64,000 bases of DNA, taken from positions 1,421,501 through 1,485,500 of the forward strand of contig NZ_CP119075.1 in NCBI RefSeq assembly GCF_029023725.1, given 5' to 3'. The notes below the pieces were generated by a model that saw nothing but the letters and a program-made list of their open reading frames with translations, was not told the origin of the DNA and did not search any database. This document shows positions 52,863 through 61,446 of this stretch, piece by piece. The stretch comes from Synoicihabitans lomoniglobus (GTDB lineage Bacteria > Verrucomicrobiota > Verrucomicrobiia > Opitutales > Opitutaceae). How positions within the stretch are numbered: position 1 is the stretch's first letter; each line of letters opens with the position of its first letter. The translations under genes and the position numbers were made by a program.

Positions 52863-54376
52863 ATCAAAGCTCTAGCCAGCTTGAAAACGGCTACGGCCAG
52901 ATTATCCGATCATCATTCATTATTGGTGGGGCTACCGGGATCAATTATATCATTGGCCTTATGCGTACGAAGGCTGTGGCGGTGCTACTCGGACCTTCCG
53001 GTGTTGGTCTTGTTGGGCTTTACGTTTCACTAGCAGGGTTGATCTCCACCGTTGCCCAACTAGGTATCAACCAGAGTGGTGTGCGGGAAGTAGCGGAAGC
53101 ACATGGAACAGGTGACCCGCAGCGCGTTGCCAAGGTCACAAAAACCTTGCGACGGATCTGCTGGATTACCGGAGTTTTGGGCTGGATATTGACTGCCGCT
53201 CTCGCGTGGCCGCTCAGCCTATGGACCTTCGGCTCGTCAGAACGCTTGTGGCCCATCGCTATTCTGGGGTCCACCGTGCTCATCAGCGCTGTTATCGGCG
53301 GGCAGACTGCTCTGATTCAAGGCATGCGCCGCATCGGAGACTTGGCGCGGATTCAAGTGCTTTCTGCCGTTTTAACCACAATGGTCGCTATCGGACTCTA
53401 CGCGTGGCTTAGCGAAGAAGGAATCGTCCCGGTTATCATCCTCACCGCAGTCATCCAACTTGGATTCTCGTGGTATTATTCGCGTAAAATTCAAATCACA
53501 GAAATTCCCCAGAGTTGGGCGGAGACCGCTTCCGCCTCAAAGCGTCTAATCAGTCTCGGGGCTGCGCTTATGTATGGTGCGGTGCTCGCCGGAATCGTCG
53601 GCCTTGCCCTACGTTCGATTATCGTTCGCAACCTCGGTCTTGAAGCAAATGGGCTTTTCCAAGCAGCTTGGATGATTTCGGGAATGTTCGCGGGCTTTAT
53701 CCTCAGTGCGATGGGGACCGACTTCTACCCACGACTCACTGCCGTTGCGCACGACAACGAACAGGTCAACAAACTCGTAAATGAGCAAATCGAAATCGGA
53801 ATCTTACTTGCAGTACCGGGCTTGTTGGGAGCTCTGGCATTTGCCCCGTGGTTGATGCACTTGCTTTACTCGGCTAAGTTCTTGCAGGGAGCGGACTTGC
53901 TTCCATGGTTTTTGATCGGTGTTTTCGGGCAGGTTATCAGTTGGCCGCTGGGTATGGTGCAGCAGGCTAAAGCAGCGACCGGTTGGCTTTACTTCAGCCG
54001 AACGCATGGTGCTGTCGTGCAATTTGTCTCCGCCGCTGGACTAATGTATGTGCTGGGCCTTGTGGGTGTCGCGATAGGATTTGTTATCTATATTTGGCTA
54101 CAATTAATCCTCACCCTCTTCATCGCTCACCGTCTGAGTGGTTTTCGTTTCAAGACGGAGGTACTGCACTTTTTAAGCCTCTGCCTAGGTATGATTGTTT
54201 TCGGTGGCCTCTGCTCAGCTTTACTGCCAAGCCCGTGGAGCATCTTAGTTTCGGGATCGGTATGTGGACTGGGCGTCGTTTGGACGGTTCGGAAACTGCG
54301 TAAGAGAATGCCTCTAGCACTTTACTTCAATAGATTCGTCTGCAAAGTCTTTTCCGGTCTACGAAAGCAGGCGTAA
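52859..54376 (+). CDS. Polysaccharide flippase (Wzx/MATE-like)
   Basis: A 505-residue, strongly hydrophobic protein with about 12-14 predicted membrane helices, starting FIIGGATGINYIIGLMRTKA after a short N-terminus. The RTKAVAVLLGPSGVGLVGLY segment is typical of Wzx O-antigen translocases of the MOP superfamily. It should flip lipid-linked repeat units across the inner membrane. The GTG start overlaps the end of the epimerase remnant by 4 bp. No Wzy polymerase is evident in the window. Confidence 0.85.
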   Translation: MNQSSSQLENGYGQIIRSSFIIGGATGINYIIGLMRTKAVAVLLGPSGVGLVGLYVSLAGLISTVAQLGINQSGVREVAEAHGTGDPQRVAKVTKTLRRICWITGVLGWILTAALAWPLSLWTFGSSERLWPIAILGSTVLISAVIGGQTALIQGMRRIGDLARIQVLSAVLTTMVAIGLYAWLSEEGIVPVIILTAVIQLGFSWYYSRKIQITEIPQSWAETASASKRLISLGAALMYGAVLAGIVGLALRSIIVRNLGLEANGLFQAAWMISGMFAGFILSAMGTDFYPRLTAVAHDNEQVNKLVNEQIEIGILLAVPGLLGALAFAPWLMHLLYSAKFLQGADLLPWFLIGVFGQVISWPLGMVQQAKAATGWLYFSRTHGAVVQFVSAAGLMYVLGLVGVAIGFVIYIWLQLILTLFIAHRLSGFRFKTEVLHFLSLCLGMIVFGGLCSALLPSPWSILVSGSVCGLGVVWTVRKLRKRMPLALYFNRFVCKVFSGLRKQA

Positions 54377-54388
54377 ATTTGACAATAT

Positions 54389-55420
54389 ATGGATATTATT
54401 AGAAGTATATACAGATTGCTACCCAATTCGATTCGTTCCTATAGGCACAGGATTAGACACAATTTATATTGTAGTTTCTGGCTTGTTGCTAACGCATGTT
54501 TTGATGGCAGTCGAATGGCGAAGTTTTCTTGCTCGTTAAGAAAACCGGTGTCGCAGAGCAATCAAAGGGCATTGCTCACATTCTACTACCACAAAGTCGA
54601 AAAAGGATTAGCCTTGCCCTCACCGAGGAAAGAATTTGGAGCGCTTTGGATAACTGGAAATTTTCTTCCGCTGCTCGGTAGTTACGTCAAGGACTTTAAA
54701 ATCGACGAAGTTGTTGCAAGTTCTTGCCGTGCTCTACAAGCTTATATTGATATTCATTCTCGCGATTTCGAAGGTGAATCAGTTGTGCTTGATGCCATCG
54801 AGCACGCATTGCAGAGGGTGAACTACTCAGAGGTAGAGGCCGAGGGAGGAACGAGGGCAATCCTTGCCTCTTCGATTGCCAGTGCATCTCAGATTGATTT
54901 CGAGGCATTTGCATTGGCGAGACACAGCATCCGGAATTTTGCCCAACGTGATGTTGAGCGTCAAGTGGTTGAGCGCGCCGTGAGCATAGCCCGAACAGCT
55001 CCTTCAGTTTGTAATAGGCAACCGTGGCGTGTGTATGGCCTAACAGACAAGACCAAGATTCGGAGTGCCTTGAAGTTCCAGAATGGAAACAAGGGTTTCG
55101 GAGAAGACATCCGATGTTTACTTCTAGTCACAGGAGATTTATCGGCCATGATCTCCCAGCATGAGCGCAATGAAATCTATATCGACGGAGGCTTGTTCTC
55201 GATGAATCTTATTTATGCGCTTCAAGCGCTCGGACTTGGTACCTGTTGTTTAAATCTCTGTCTTCCTTACACGCAAGAAAAGCGATTGGCTCGGTTCTAC
55301 AATTGTCCTCCTCAATTGCGAGTGATCATGATGATTGCAGTTGGGCACCTTCCTGACAGCTTGGTGGTTGCTTGTTCACACAAGCGTGCGGTCAGCGATC
55401 TGTTTGACTGGTGCGATTAG
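54389..55420 (+). CDS. Nitroreductase-family protein in polysaccharide cluster
   Basis: A 343-residue protein. The C-terminal two thirds are a nitroreductase fold: ARHSIRNFAQRDVERQVVER, RTAPSVCNRQPWRVY (FMN binding), DGGLFSMNLIYALQALGLGTC. The N-terminal part (about 1-130) is helical with no clear family. Homologues often sit in exopolysaccharide clusters beside pyruvyl transferases; the reaction there is unknown. It is 12 bases after the flippase gene and more AT-rich than the left part of the window. Confidence 0.75.
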   Translation: MDIIRSIYRLLPNSIRSYRHRIRHNLYCSFWLVANACFDGSRMAKFSCSLRKPVSQSNQRALLTFYYHKVEKGLALPSPRKEFGALWITGNFLPLLGSYVKDFKIDEVVASSCRALQAYIDIHSRDFEGESVVLDAIEHALQRVNYSEVEAEGGTRAILASSIASASQIDFEAFALARHSIRNFAQRDVERQVVERAVSIARTAPSVCNRQPWRVYGLTDKTKIRSALKFQNGNKGFGEDIRCLLLVTGDLSAMISQHERNEIYIDGGLFSMNLIYALQALGLGTCCLNLCLPYTQEKRLARFYNCPPQLRVIMMIAVGHLPDSLVVACSHKRAVSDLFDWCD

Positions 55421-55448
55421 GGTTAAATATAATACTGTTGTCAGAACC

Positions 55449-56723
55449 ATGCCATCTTCTTTTAAAAATCCAGTTCTCTTAGTCGGCAACGGATCTTACC
55501 AAAACCGCGGCTGTGAAGCCATCGTACGTGGCACCATGGCTATTCTGGAAAGGACTCCCGAAATCCAAAGTAACTTGGCAGTGACAAACGGATATTATGG
55601 GGATATTTCTTCGCTTGAATCTCAGAGGAATGCTGAGGTCGATTCGCGCATATTACACAAGCGTCTGGTTTCGTATCCCAAAAAATGGTCCTTGGATTGG
55701 TTCGCTGAAAAAGCGAATGAGCGATGCGGGGTGCATTTTTCGGCGCGACATCGAGTGCTTCTCTCTGCCACAAAATCAGCTGCGTTCGCTTTAGAAATTG
55801 GAGGCGATAACTACACCCTTGATTATGGTTTCCCGCAGCGATTGATAGATCTGGACCGGTGGCTGATGTCGAAGGGAGTTCCCGTGATTATCTGGGGGGC
55901 TTCGATCGGTCCATTCGGCGAAAGGCCGGAATTGGAAGCAAAAATGATGCGGCACCTAGCACGGCTGAAAGCTGTTTTTGTGCGGGAAAGCGTCACCTAC
56001 GACTACCTTACCGGGGAGCACGGGCTTACAAATGTCAGTCGATTTGCGGATCCCGCATTTTGCCTTGAGCCCGCAGCCCCGGCGGCGGACAGCAAAGCTC
56101 TCGTCGCAGACAACCCGCTTTGTATCAATATCAGCCCGCTTCTCTATTCATACAAAAGCCAAGTGAGAAAAGAACCTTGGGCGGTGCAGGCATCGGACTT
56201 AAACGATTGGGTGAATGAATCCGCTGCCATCGTCTCTGCCGTGGCACGCGAATTCAAGATGCCGATCTTGTTGCTGCCGCATGTCGGCTCAGCGCTACCC
56301 GGGATCGACGATTTTTCATTCCTGCAACGCGTCGCCAGCGCCTGCGTGAATTCCGGCGTGTCCGACATTAGGTTCCCGCAGAAATCTTTGAACGCGGCTG
56401 AATCAAAGTATCTCATTTCCCGGTGTCGTCTCGTCATGGCCGCCCGCACCCACGCGACAATAGCTGGATTTTCCACAGCTGTTCCGACTGTTAGCATCGG
56501 CTACAGCCAGAAGGCGCGGGGAATCAATCAGGACATTTTTGGCACGCAAGAATTCTGCATACCGACTAAGGAATTTCGGGCGGAATCCGCCATTGCAGCC
56601 GTTTCCTCAGCCTTGGCGCAGGAAACAAAACTCCGTGCACATCTCGCCGGAGCTGCCGTCAAAGAACGCGCCAGTGCCATGGCCGCTGGCACGCACCTAC
56701 TGGAACTCCTCGCATCCAAATGA
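55449..56723 (+). CDS. Polysaccharide pyruvyl transferase family protein
   Basis: A 424-residue GT-B-like enzyme with VLLVGNGSYQNRGCEAIVRG near the start, EIGGDNYTLDYG, WGASIGPFGE, RESVTYDYL and MAARTHATIAGFSTAVPTVSIGYSQKARG near the end, all typical of the pyruvyl transferase family (CsaB/WcaK group). It would add a pyruvate ketal, or a related group, to a glycan. The ATG at 55449 avoids overlapping the nitroreductase gene; the stop overlaps the next start (ATGA). Confidence 0.85.
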   Translation: MPSSFKNPVLLVGNGSYQNRGCEAIVRGTMAILERTPEIQSNLAVTNGYYGDISSLESQRNAEVDSRILHKRLVSYPKKWSLDWFAEKANERCGVHFSARHRVLLSATKSAAFALEIGGDNYTLDYGFPQRLIDLDRWLMSKGVPVIIWGASIGPFGERPELEAKMMRHLARLKAVFVRESVTYDYLTGEHGLTNVSRFADPAFCLEPAAPAADSKALVADNPLCINISPLLYSYKSQVRKEPWAVQASDLNDWVNESAAIVSAVAREFKMPILLLPHVGSALPGIDDFSFLQRVASACVNSGVSDIRFPQKSLNAAESKYLISRCRLVMAARTHATIAGFSTAVPTVSIGYSQKARGINQDIFGTQEFCIPTKEFRAESAIAAVSSALAQETKLRAHLAGAAVKERASAMAAGTHLLELLASK

Positions 56724-57751
56724 TCAGCGTCGTTATTCCCGCATACAACCGGGTCGCCTTGATTGGCGAGACCTTGGAGGGACTTCTGGGTCAGACATTG
56801 CCAGCGGGGGAGATAATAGTTGTGGACGATGGCTCCACCGACGGCACGGCGGAGGTCGCGGAGAGCTACGGAGATATTATTCGGGTTATACGGCAGTCAA
56901 ATTCAGGTCCCGCTGCGGCAAGAAACCGGGGCTTTCGGGAATCGAAAGGTGATTTCATCCATTTTTTTGATAGTGATGACATACCGGTTTTGAATAAGCA
57001 GGCATGCCAAAACAAGGCGCTTTTAGAGACCGGTGCCGATGTCGTGATCAGCCCGTGGGTCAAAGGCAGTTTTACAGGAGGCGTTTTCAAGCCGGAAAAC
57101 CATGTGCTCCAGCAAAAGGGAATCCCGGCCGGAGATTTGATCCGACATCTCCTCTGCGATTGGGCCGTTGTTCCGCAATGCTGCCTTTTCCGTCGTACTG
57201 CCTTGGAGAAGATTACTGGTTTCCCTCCGGAACTTTATGTGGGCGAGGATCAACTGCTTTTCCTGAGGCTCCTTTTGACCGGAGCGAAAGTGACCTTCTG
57301 TCCGGATACTTTAACCCTCTACCGGACTGACAACATCCAAGACAAACTTTCAGGCTCAGCCGCAGGTGAAAATCGCCGACGTCTCCACTGGGCCAAGTTT
57401 CTGATTATGGCTCGCATGGAATGCCTGGAGCATGGTATCGAACCTTCGCAGTGGAGCGGATACCGAGAACGGGTTTGGGCGGCAGCGAAAGATCTTGAGG
57501 TCATTCAGTCCAAACCGGAGGCGATCATGCTTCGAAGACAACTACTTAAAATTTTAGGAAAAGAAAATATCGTTTCATATGCGTTGCGCAGTTGGTTGCG
57601 TCAGAAATTCGGAGGATTTCAACAGCGGCTTATCGGTCGTCGTGGATCCTCTTCCCTGTGTATGGGACCGATGACCGCAGATCAGTGGAGGCTTTCCAAC
57701 GAAGTTCTATTGACTATAAATTTAGAGCATCCATACAGTGCCAGATTATAG
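56720..57751 (+). CDS. Glycosyltransferase family 2
   Basis: A 343-residue GT-A enzyme beginning MISVVIPAYNRVALIGETLE, with nucleotide-binding IVVDDGSTDGTAEVAE, the DXD-like HFFDSDD and GEDQLLFLRLL, the catalytic-base ED region. Donor and linkage cannot be predicted. Start overlaps the pyruvyl transferase stop, which suggests coupling. The 220 bases after it contain only a doubtful small ORF. Confidence 0.88.
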   Translation: MISVVIPAYNRVALIGETLEGLLGQTLPAGEIIVVDDGSTDGTAEVAESYGDIIRVIRQSNSGPAAARNRGFRESKGDFIHFFDSDDIPVLNKQACQNKALLETGADVVISPWVKGSFTGGVFKPENHVLQQKGIPAGDLIRHLLCDWAVVPQCCLFRRTALEKITGFPPELYVGEDQLLFLRLLLTGAKVTFCPDTLTLYRTDNIQDKLSGSAAGENRRRLHWAKFLIMARMECLEHGIEPSQWSGYRERVWAAAKDLEVIQSKPEAIMLRRQLLKILGKENIVSYALRSWLRQKFGGFQQRLIGRRGSSSLCMGPMTADQWRLSNEVLLTINLEHPYSARL

Positions 57752-57834
57752 AATAGGCGTTGCTTGACTGATCAGTCTCGTACCTTAGGTCTATCAAAGT
57801 TCCCCTTAAACGAATCCTTCCTATGGTGACATAA

Positions 57835-57975
57835 ATGTCCTCAAGAAAACCAATAGTTTTCATTGAGAAAAAACCTCTCCCGGGAAAATCCTTTGCCGCA
57901 TTTTCGCTCACTGTAAGACCCAAGACCCGAGATGCGAGCAGATCTAGGAGAAAATATAACGAAAAATCATTATGA
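57835..57975 (+). CDS. Possible 46-codon ORF overlapping the FkbM gene
   Basis: An ATG at 57835 opens MSSRKPIVFIEKKPLPGKSF and ends SL at a TGA (57973-57975) that overlaps the FkbM ATG at 57972 (ATGA). It is basic and matches nothing I know. No Shine-Dalgarno is seen, and the gap is AT-rich, so chance is likely. Confidence 0.2.
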   Translation: MSSRKPIVFIEKKPLPGKSFAAFSLTVRPKTRDASRSRRKYNEKSL

Positions 57976-58694
57976 TTAAGATTATTAATAAGCTGTTAGG
58001 AATCTTCAAGGTCGAGGTGAGGCGCGCGCAGGCGAGGCCTCTCAAAGTGTTGCAGGGACTTCTAGAAAATCAAAGTCGGCCGATTATTCTCGATATTGGT
58101 GCGCACCATGGAGGGAGCGTCAGGGATTATAGGCAGCATTTCCCTGACGCAACCATTCATGCCTTTGAACCGTCACCTGAGATTTATAATATCCTGAAAA
58201 AATCCACTGCATCGGACCCCAGTGTGAGCGCTCATCAATTGGCGCTCTCCGATCAGGTCGGGCAACTCGATTTCCACCTCAATAGGGATTCGTTCACCAA
58301 CTCACTTTTGCAAATTGATGATCTCGCCGGAGACGCTTGGGGCGATGATGTGTATCGCGCAAAGTCGGTAAAATCAGTGGATGTTTCAACGCTAGATACA
58401 TTGTGTTCTCAGGGGGTTTTTGATCGAATTACAATTTTGAAAATTGATGTTCAAGGTGCGGAATTAAAGGTTTTGAGAGGCGGGAAGGGATTATTTGAGA
58501 ATGGGAAAGTGGGTATGGTCTATTGTGAAATCGTGCTTGTCCCGACTTATCAGGGCCAAGGGGACTACATCGAGATTCTTGATTTTATGAATGGGCATGG
58601 ATATTCGCTGTATGGGATTTATGACCCGTGGAGGAAGGGCAATCGATTGTTGCAATTCGACGCGCTGTTCGTGAACTCAAGAGACTTTATATAG
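57972..58694 (+). CDS. FkbM family methyltransferase
   Basis: A 240-residue SAM-dependent methyltransferase of the FkbM type. The AdoMet loop is ILDIGAHHGGSVRDY, then IHAFEPSPEIYNIL, and KIDVQGAELKVLRG near residue 158. FkbM enzymes O-methylate sugars or other hydroxyls; the acceptor is unknown. It is just upstream of a GT4 gene, with six bases between its stop and the next start. Confidence 0.88.
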   Translation: MIKIINKLLGIFKVEVRRAQARPLKVLQGLLENQSRPIILDIGAHHGGSVRDYRQHFPDATIHAFEPSPEIYNILKKSTASDPSVSAHQLALSDQVGQLDFHLNRDSFTNSLLQIDDLAGDAWGDDVYRAKSVKSVDVSTLDTLCSQGVFDRITILKIDVQGAELKVLRGGKGLFENGKVGMVYCEIVLVPTYQGQGDYIEILDFMNGHGYSLYGIYDPWRKGNRLLQFDALFVNSRDFI

Positions 58695-58699
58695 GAGGT

Positions 58700-59875
58700 A
58701 TGCGCATCTTATTCATTTGTAACTCATTCGGCAAAGGCTGGGCTGCAACCGCGCACTTGGCCACCGAACTGGCTGAGGGTTTGGTGGAGCGTGGATATGA
58801 GGTCGAAGTGTGGGCTAGAGGGGGCTCACGCGAGCATATGGTTGAGTCGTGCGGACGAAGGATCGCCGTTTATGGGGATAATCGAAAAGGATCTTGTGGG
58901 CCTAAGAATCGGGTTCTTTCAGAACTCAGGTTGCTATGGAATTTTTGTCTACGCGCGCTGGGAACTTCTTCTCACTTTGACTCGGTCGTATGCATGGATA
59001 GCCCCCGCTTCGCAAGTATGGCGGCAGGAATATTGAAGCGGAAGACCGGAGCGAAAACCCTAGCCTGGGTGATGGATCTGGCGTTTGAACAAGTCGTCCA
59101 GCGCAGTGGACGTTCTTTGGTCTGTCTCGCCGCAATGGGGTTGACCATGCTACAAATTTGGACACTATCGAAAATGGATCGAGTTATCACCCTAGGCGAT
59201 TGCATGGCCTCGTTGTTAAAGAAACGGGGACTCCATGAAAATAAAATTACTGTGATAGGAACTTGGGCGGAGGACCACTGGGCGAGTTTGTCTGTAAATA
59301 TTCACGCTGCACGCAAGAGATTCAACTTGCATGGGGGGTTTATTATCATGTATGCGGGCTTCGCTGCGGATTGGCATGACTTCGATTCGATCTGTGAGGC
59401 GATATCAGAGACCGAAGATGATTCTCGATTCCAGTGGGTGTTCGCCGGTTCTGGACCTGGGATCGATAAAATTCGGGAGCTTTCCGCTGTTTCCAACTGG
59501 CCGAATGTGGTGATCCTTGACCGGGTGGACCGCAGCGATTTGCCTTCCTTTCTCTCATGTGCGGATCTGCATTTGGTGTCACTTCGGTCCTCGATGCTGG
59601 GCACCTGCGTTCCCTCTAAACTTTATCCCCTGATGGCTCTTAGCAAGCCTGCGGTGTTCGTGGGGCCGGCCGAATGTCAAACGGCACGCGATTTGGTGAA
59701 TGCCGGTGCCGGAGAGGTGGTGGCTGATTCTCACGAACTTGTAGAGGTAATATACCGTTTGGCCGCCGATTCAGCGAAGCTGAAAGAATTGGGAGAGAAC
59801 GCAAATCGCGCGTTTCGTCAAAAGCACTGCGCGAATGTCGCTATCACCCAGTGGTACGAGACTCTTATGGGCTAA
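58700..59875 (+). CDS. Glycosyltransferase family 4
   Basis: A 391-residue GT-B enzyme starting MRILFICNSFGKGWAATAHL. The C-terminal donor domain has MYAGFAADWHDFDSICEAI, FAGSGPGIDKIREL and CVPSKLYPLMALSKPAVFVG, which resembles the WbuB-type GT4 group. AGGAGG ends one base before the ATG, an unusually tight spacing. A longer frame upstream would overlap the FkbM gene and is not supported by homology. Confidence 0.85.
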   Translation: MRILFICNSFGKGWAATAHLATELAEGLVERGYEVEVWARGGSREHMVESCGRRIAVYGDNRKGSCGPKNRVLSELRLLWNFCLRALGTSSHFDSVVCMDSPRFASMAAGILKRKTGAKTLAWVMDLAFEQVVQRSGRSLVCLAAMGLTMLQIWTLSKMDRVITLGDCMASLLKKRGLHENKITVIGTWAEDHWASLSVNIHAARKRFNLHGGFIIMYAGFAADWHDFDSICEAISETEDDSRFQWVFAGSGPGIDKIRELSAVSNWPNVVILDRVDRSDLPSFLSCADLHLVSLRSSMLGTCVPSKLYPLMALSKPAVFVGPAECQTARDLVNAGAGEVVADSHELVEVIYRLAADSAKLKELGENANRAFRQKHCANVAITQWYETLMG

Positions 59876-59992
59876 AGCGTTGAAGGGCCAGTTGGCCGAC
59901 GCAGGTTCGCCTCCGCGCAACTTAGCCTAAAGGAAATAAGTTGCCAATAATCAGTCAAAAGATTTTTTTTACTTCGCTTTCGGAGGTATCCA

Positions 59993-60556
59993 GTGCAGCG
60001 GGAGACGAATCGCACCTATAATATGAGTATTCAAGTCACGCCGCTCAAAGTCGACGGTTCTTATCTGTTGACCACCCCCTTTTTCTCCGATCATCGCGGT
60101 GGATTCGGGGTTCAGTGGGAGAAAAATTTGCTCGACGAGGCTAATATCGTTTTCCGCCCCGAGAACGCCAATCACTCCTACAATTGGACAGCAGGCACCT
60201 TAAGAGCGTTCCATTATCAATCCCCACCGAACTGCCAAGCCAAATTAGTTTCATGTGTGGCTGGCAAAATCTGGGATGTGGTGGTCGATCTGAGGTCCGG
60301 TTCTCCGACCCTCCACCAATGGGCGGCTTCGGAACTTGCTGCTGGAGACAGTCGTAGTCACTATATTCCTGCTGGTTGCGCACATGGTTTCGTTACGCTT
60401 GAAGATCACAGCACCGTCGCCTATCTGATTGAAGGTACTTACGTCGCAGCAGCTTCTGCAGTGGTTCGGTGGAATGATCCGACGCTGGCTGTTCCGTGGC
60501 CGGTCACAAATCCTATTCTATCCGACAAGGATCGTAACGCACCGTTTATTAGGTGA
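59993..60556 (+). CDS. dTDP-4-dehydrorhamnose 3,5-epimerase family protein
   Basis: A 187-residue cupin of the RfbC type. FFSDHRGGFGVQWEKN, NHSYNWTAGTLRAFHYQSPPNCQAKLV (with the His-Tyr catalytic region), WDVVVDLRSGSPTLHQW and PAGCAHGFVTLEDHS follow RfbC order. It should epimerise a dTDP- or CDP-4-keto-6-deoxy sugar. The GTG at 59993 has GGAGG six bases upstream; the ATG at 60023, where conservation begins, has no Shine-Dalgarno. The next gene starts in its stop codon. Confidence 0.85.
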   Translation: MQRETNRTYNMSIQVTPLKVDGSYLLTTPFFSDHRGGFGVQWEKNLLDEANIVFRPENANHSYNWTAGTLRAFHYQSPPNCQAKLVSCVAGKIWDVVVDLRSGSPTLHQWAASELAAGDSRSHYIPAGCAHGFVTLEDHSTVAYLIEGTYVAAASAVVRWNDPTLAVPWPVTNPILSDKDRNAPFIR

Positions 60557-61428
60557 TGAAAGTAATAGTAACAGGTGCAACCGGCTTCATTGGCCGACAG
60601 GTGGTAACTTCACTTCAGCGTTGTGGCCATGAGGTGATTGGAGTGGGGCGATCGCAGATCAATTTGTTCGACCCTGTTGCGGTGGATGATTTTGTTGCCG
60701 CTCAGAAACCGAAAGGCCTCATCCATCTGGCTTGGGACACGACACCTGGGGTCTATTGGGAGACGCCCCAGAACCTCCGCTGGACAGCTGGCAGCCTGTT
60801 ACTATTCGAGTCATTTGCTCGGCACGGTGGGAGGCGAGCCGTGGTGGCAGGTACCAGTGCCGAATATCAGTGGGGAGACAACGCCGACTTGGATGAATCT
60901 AAAACACCTTTAGTTGCGGATAGTCTCTATGGAGTTAGCAAAAACGCTTTGCATCAGATCCTCGCATTCTGGGCACAAGGCGTTGACGTCTCGCTAGCTT
61001 GGGGACGCATCTTCTGCACATTCGGTCCTCATGAAAAAGAGGGTCGTCTGATTCCGAAGTTGATTGCCCAGCTTCAGCGCGGCAAAGAGTTTCGCTTCGA
61101 TAGTGGTTCCCTTGTTCGTGATTTTCTCTACGTTGAGGATCTCGGTGCCGCATTCGCTGCTCTTTTCGAGTCGGAAGTAAAAGGGGCCGTTAATCTCGCA
61201 TCCGGGGAAGCTCTCTCCATTCGTGAAATAGTGACATTTCTCTCTGAGTCCTTGCGGCAGAGTGAGAAAGTTCGTTTCGATGTTCTCCCTGATCCCGTTG
61301 GTCAGGCTTCTCGAGTCGTTGCATCGATCAATCGCTTGACTACAGAAGTTGGTTGGACTCCAGAAATTAGCACGCGCGATCGGCTTGGGCAAACTTGCTC
61401 CTGGTGGATAGATGAGATGAATAAATAA
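60556..61428 (+). CDS. NAD-dependent epimerase/dehydratase family protein
   Basis: A 290-residue SDR with the NAD fold VIVTGATGFIGRQVVTSLQR, VAGTSAEYQWGD and the catalytic DSLYGVSKNALHQIL (Tyr-x3-Lys). The C-terminal half (FLYVEDLGAAFAALFES, VNLASGEALSIREIVTFL) is typical of nucleotide-sugar reductases/epimerases. Between an RfbC-like epimerase and a C-methyltransferase, it fits a 4-ketoreductase of a branched deoxysugar pathway, by inference. Start codon overlaps the preceding stop. Confidence 0.82.
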   Translation: MKVIVTGATGFIGRQVVTSLQRCGHEVIGVGRSQINLFDPVAVDDFVAAQKPKGLIHLAWDTTPGVYWETPQNLRWTAGSLLLFESFARHGGRRAVVAGTSAEYQWGDNADLDESKTPLVADSLYGVSKNALHQILAFWAQGVDVSLAWGRIFCTFGPHEKEGRLIPKLIAQLQRGKEFRFDSGSLVRDFLYVEDLGAAFAALFESEVKGAVNLASGEALSIREIVTFLSESLRQSEKVRFDVLPDPVGQASRVVASINRLTTEVGWTPEISTRDRLGQTCSWWIDEMNK

Positions 61429-61446
61429 TCTTAATTAACTTAAAAT

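Noticed and set aside
57766..57777. 12-bp palindrome GACTGATCAGTC after the GT2 gene
   Set aside because: Perfect but short, with no second copy seen and no T-run, so neither a repeat nor a terminator can be claimed.
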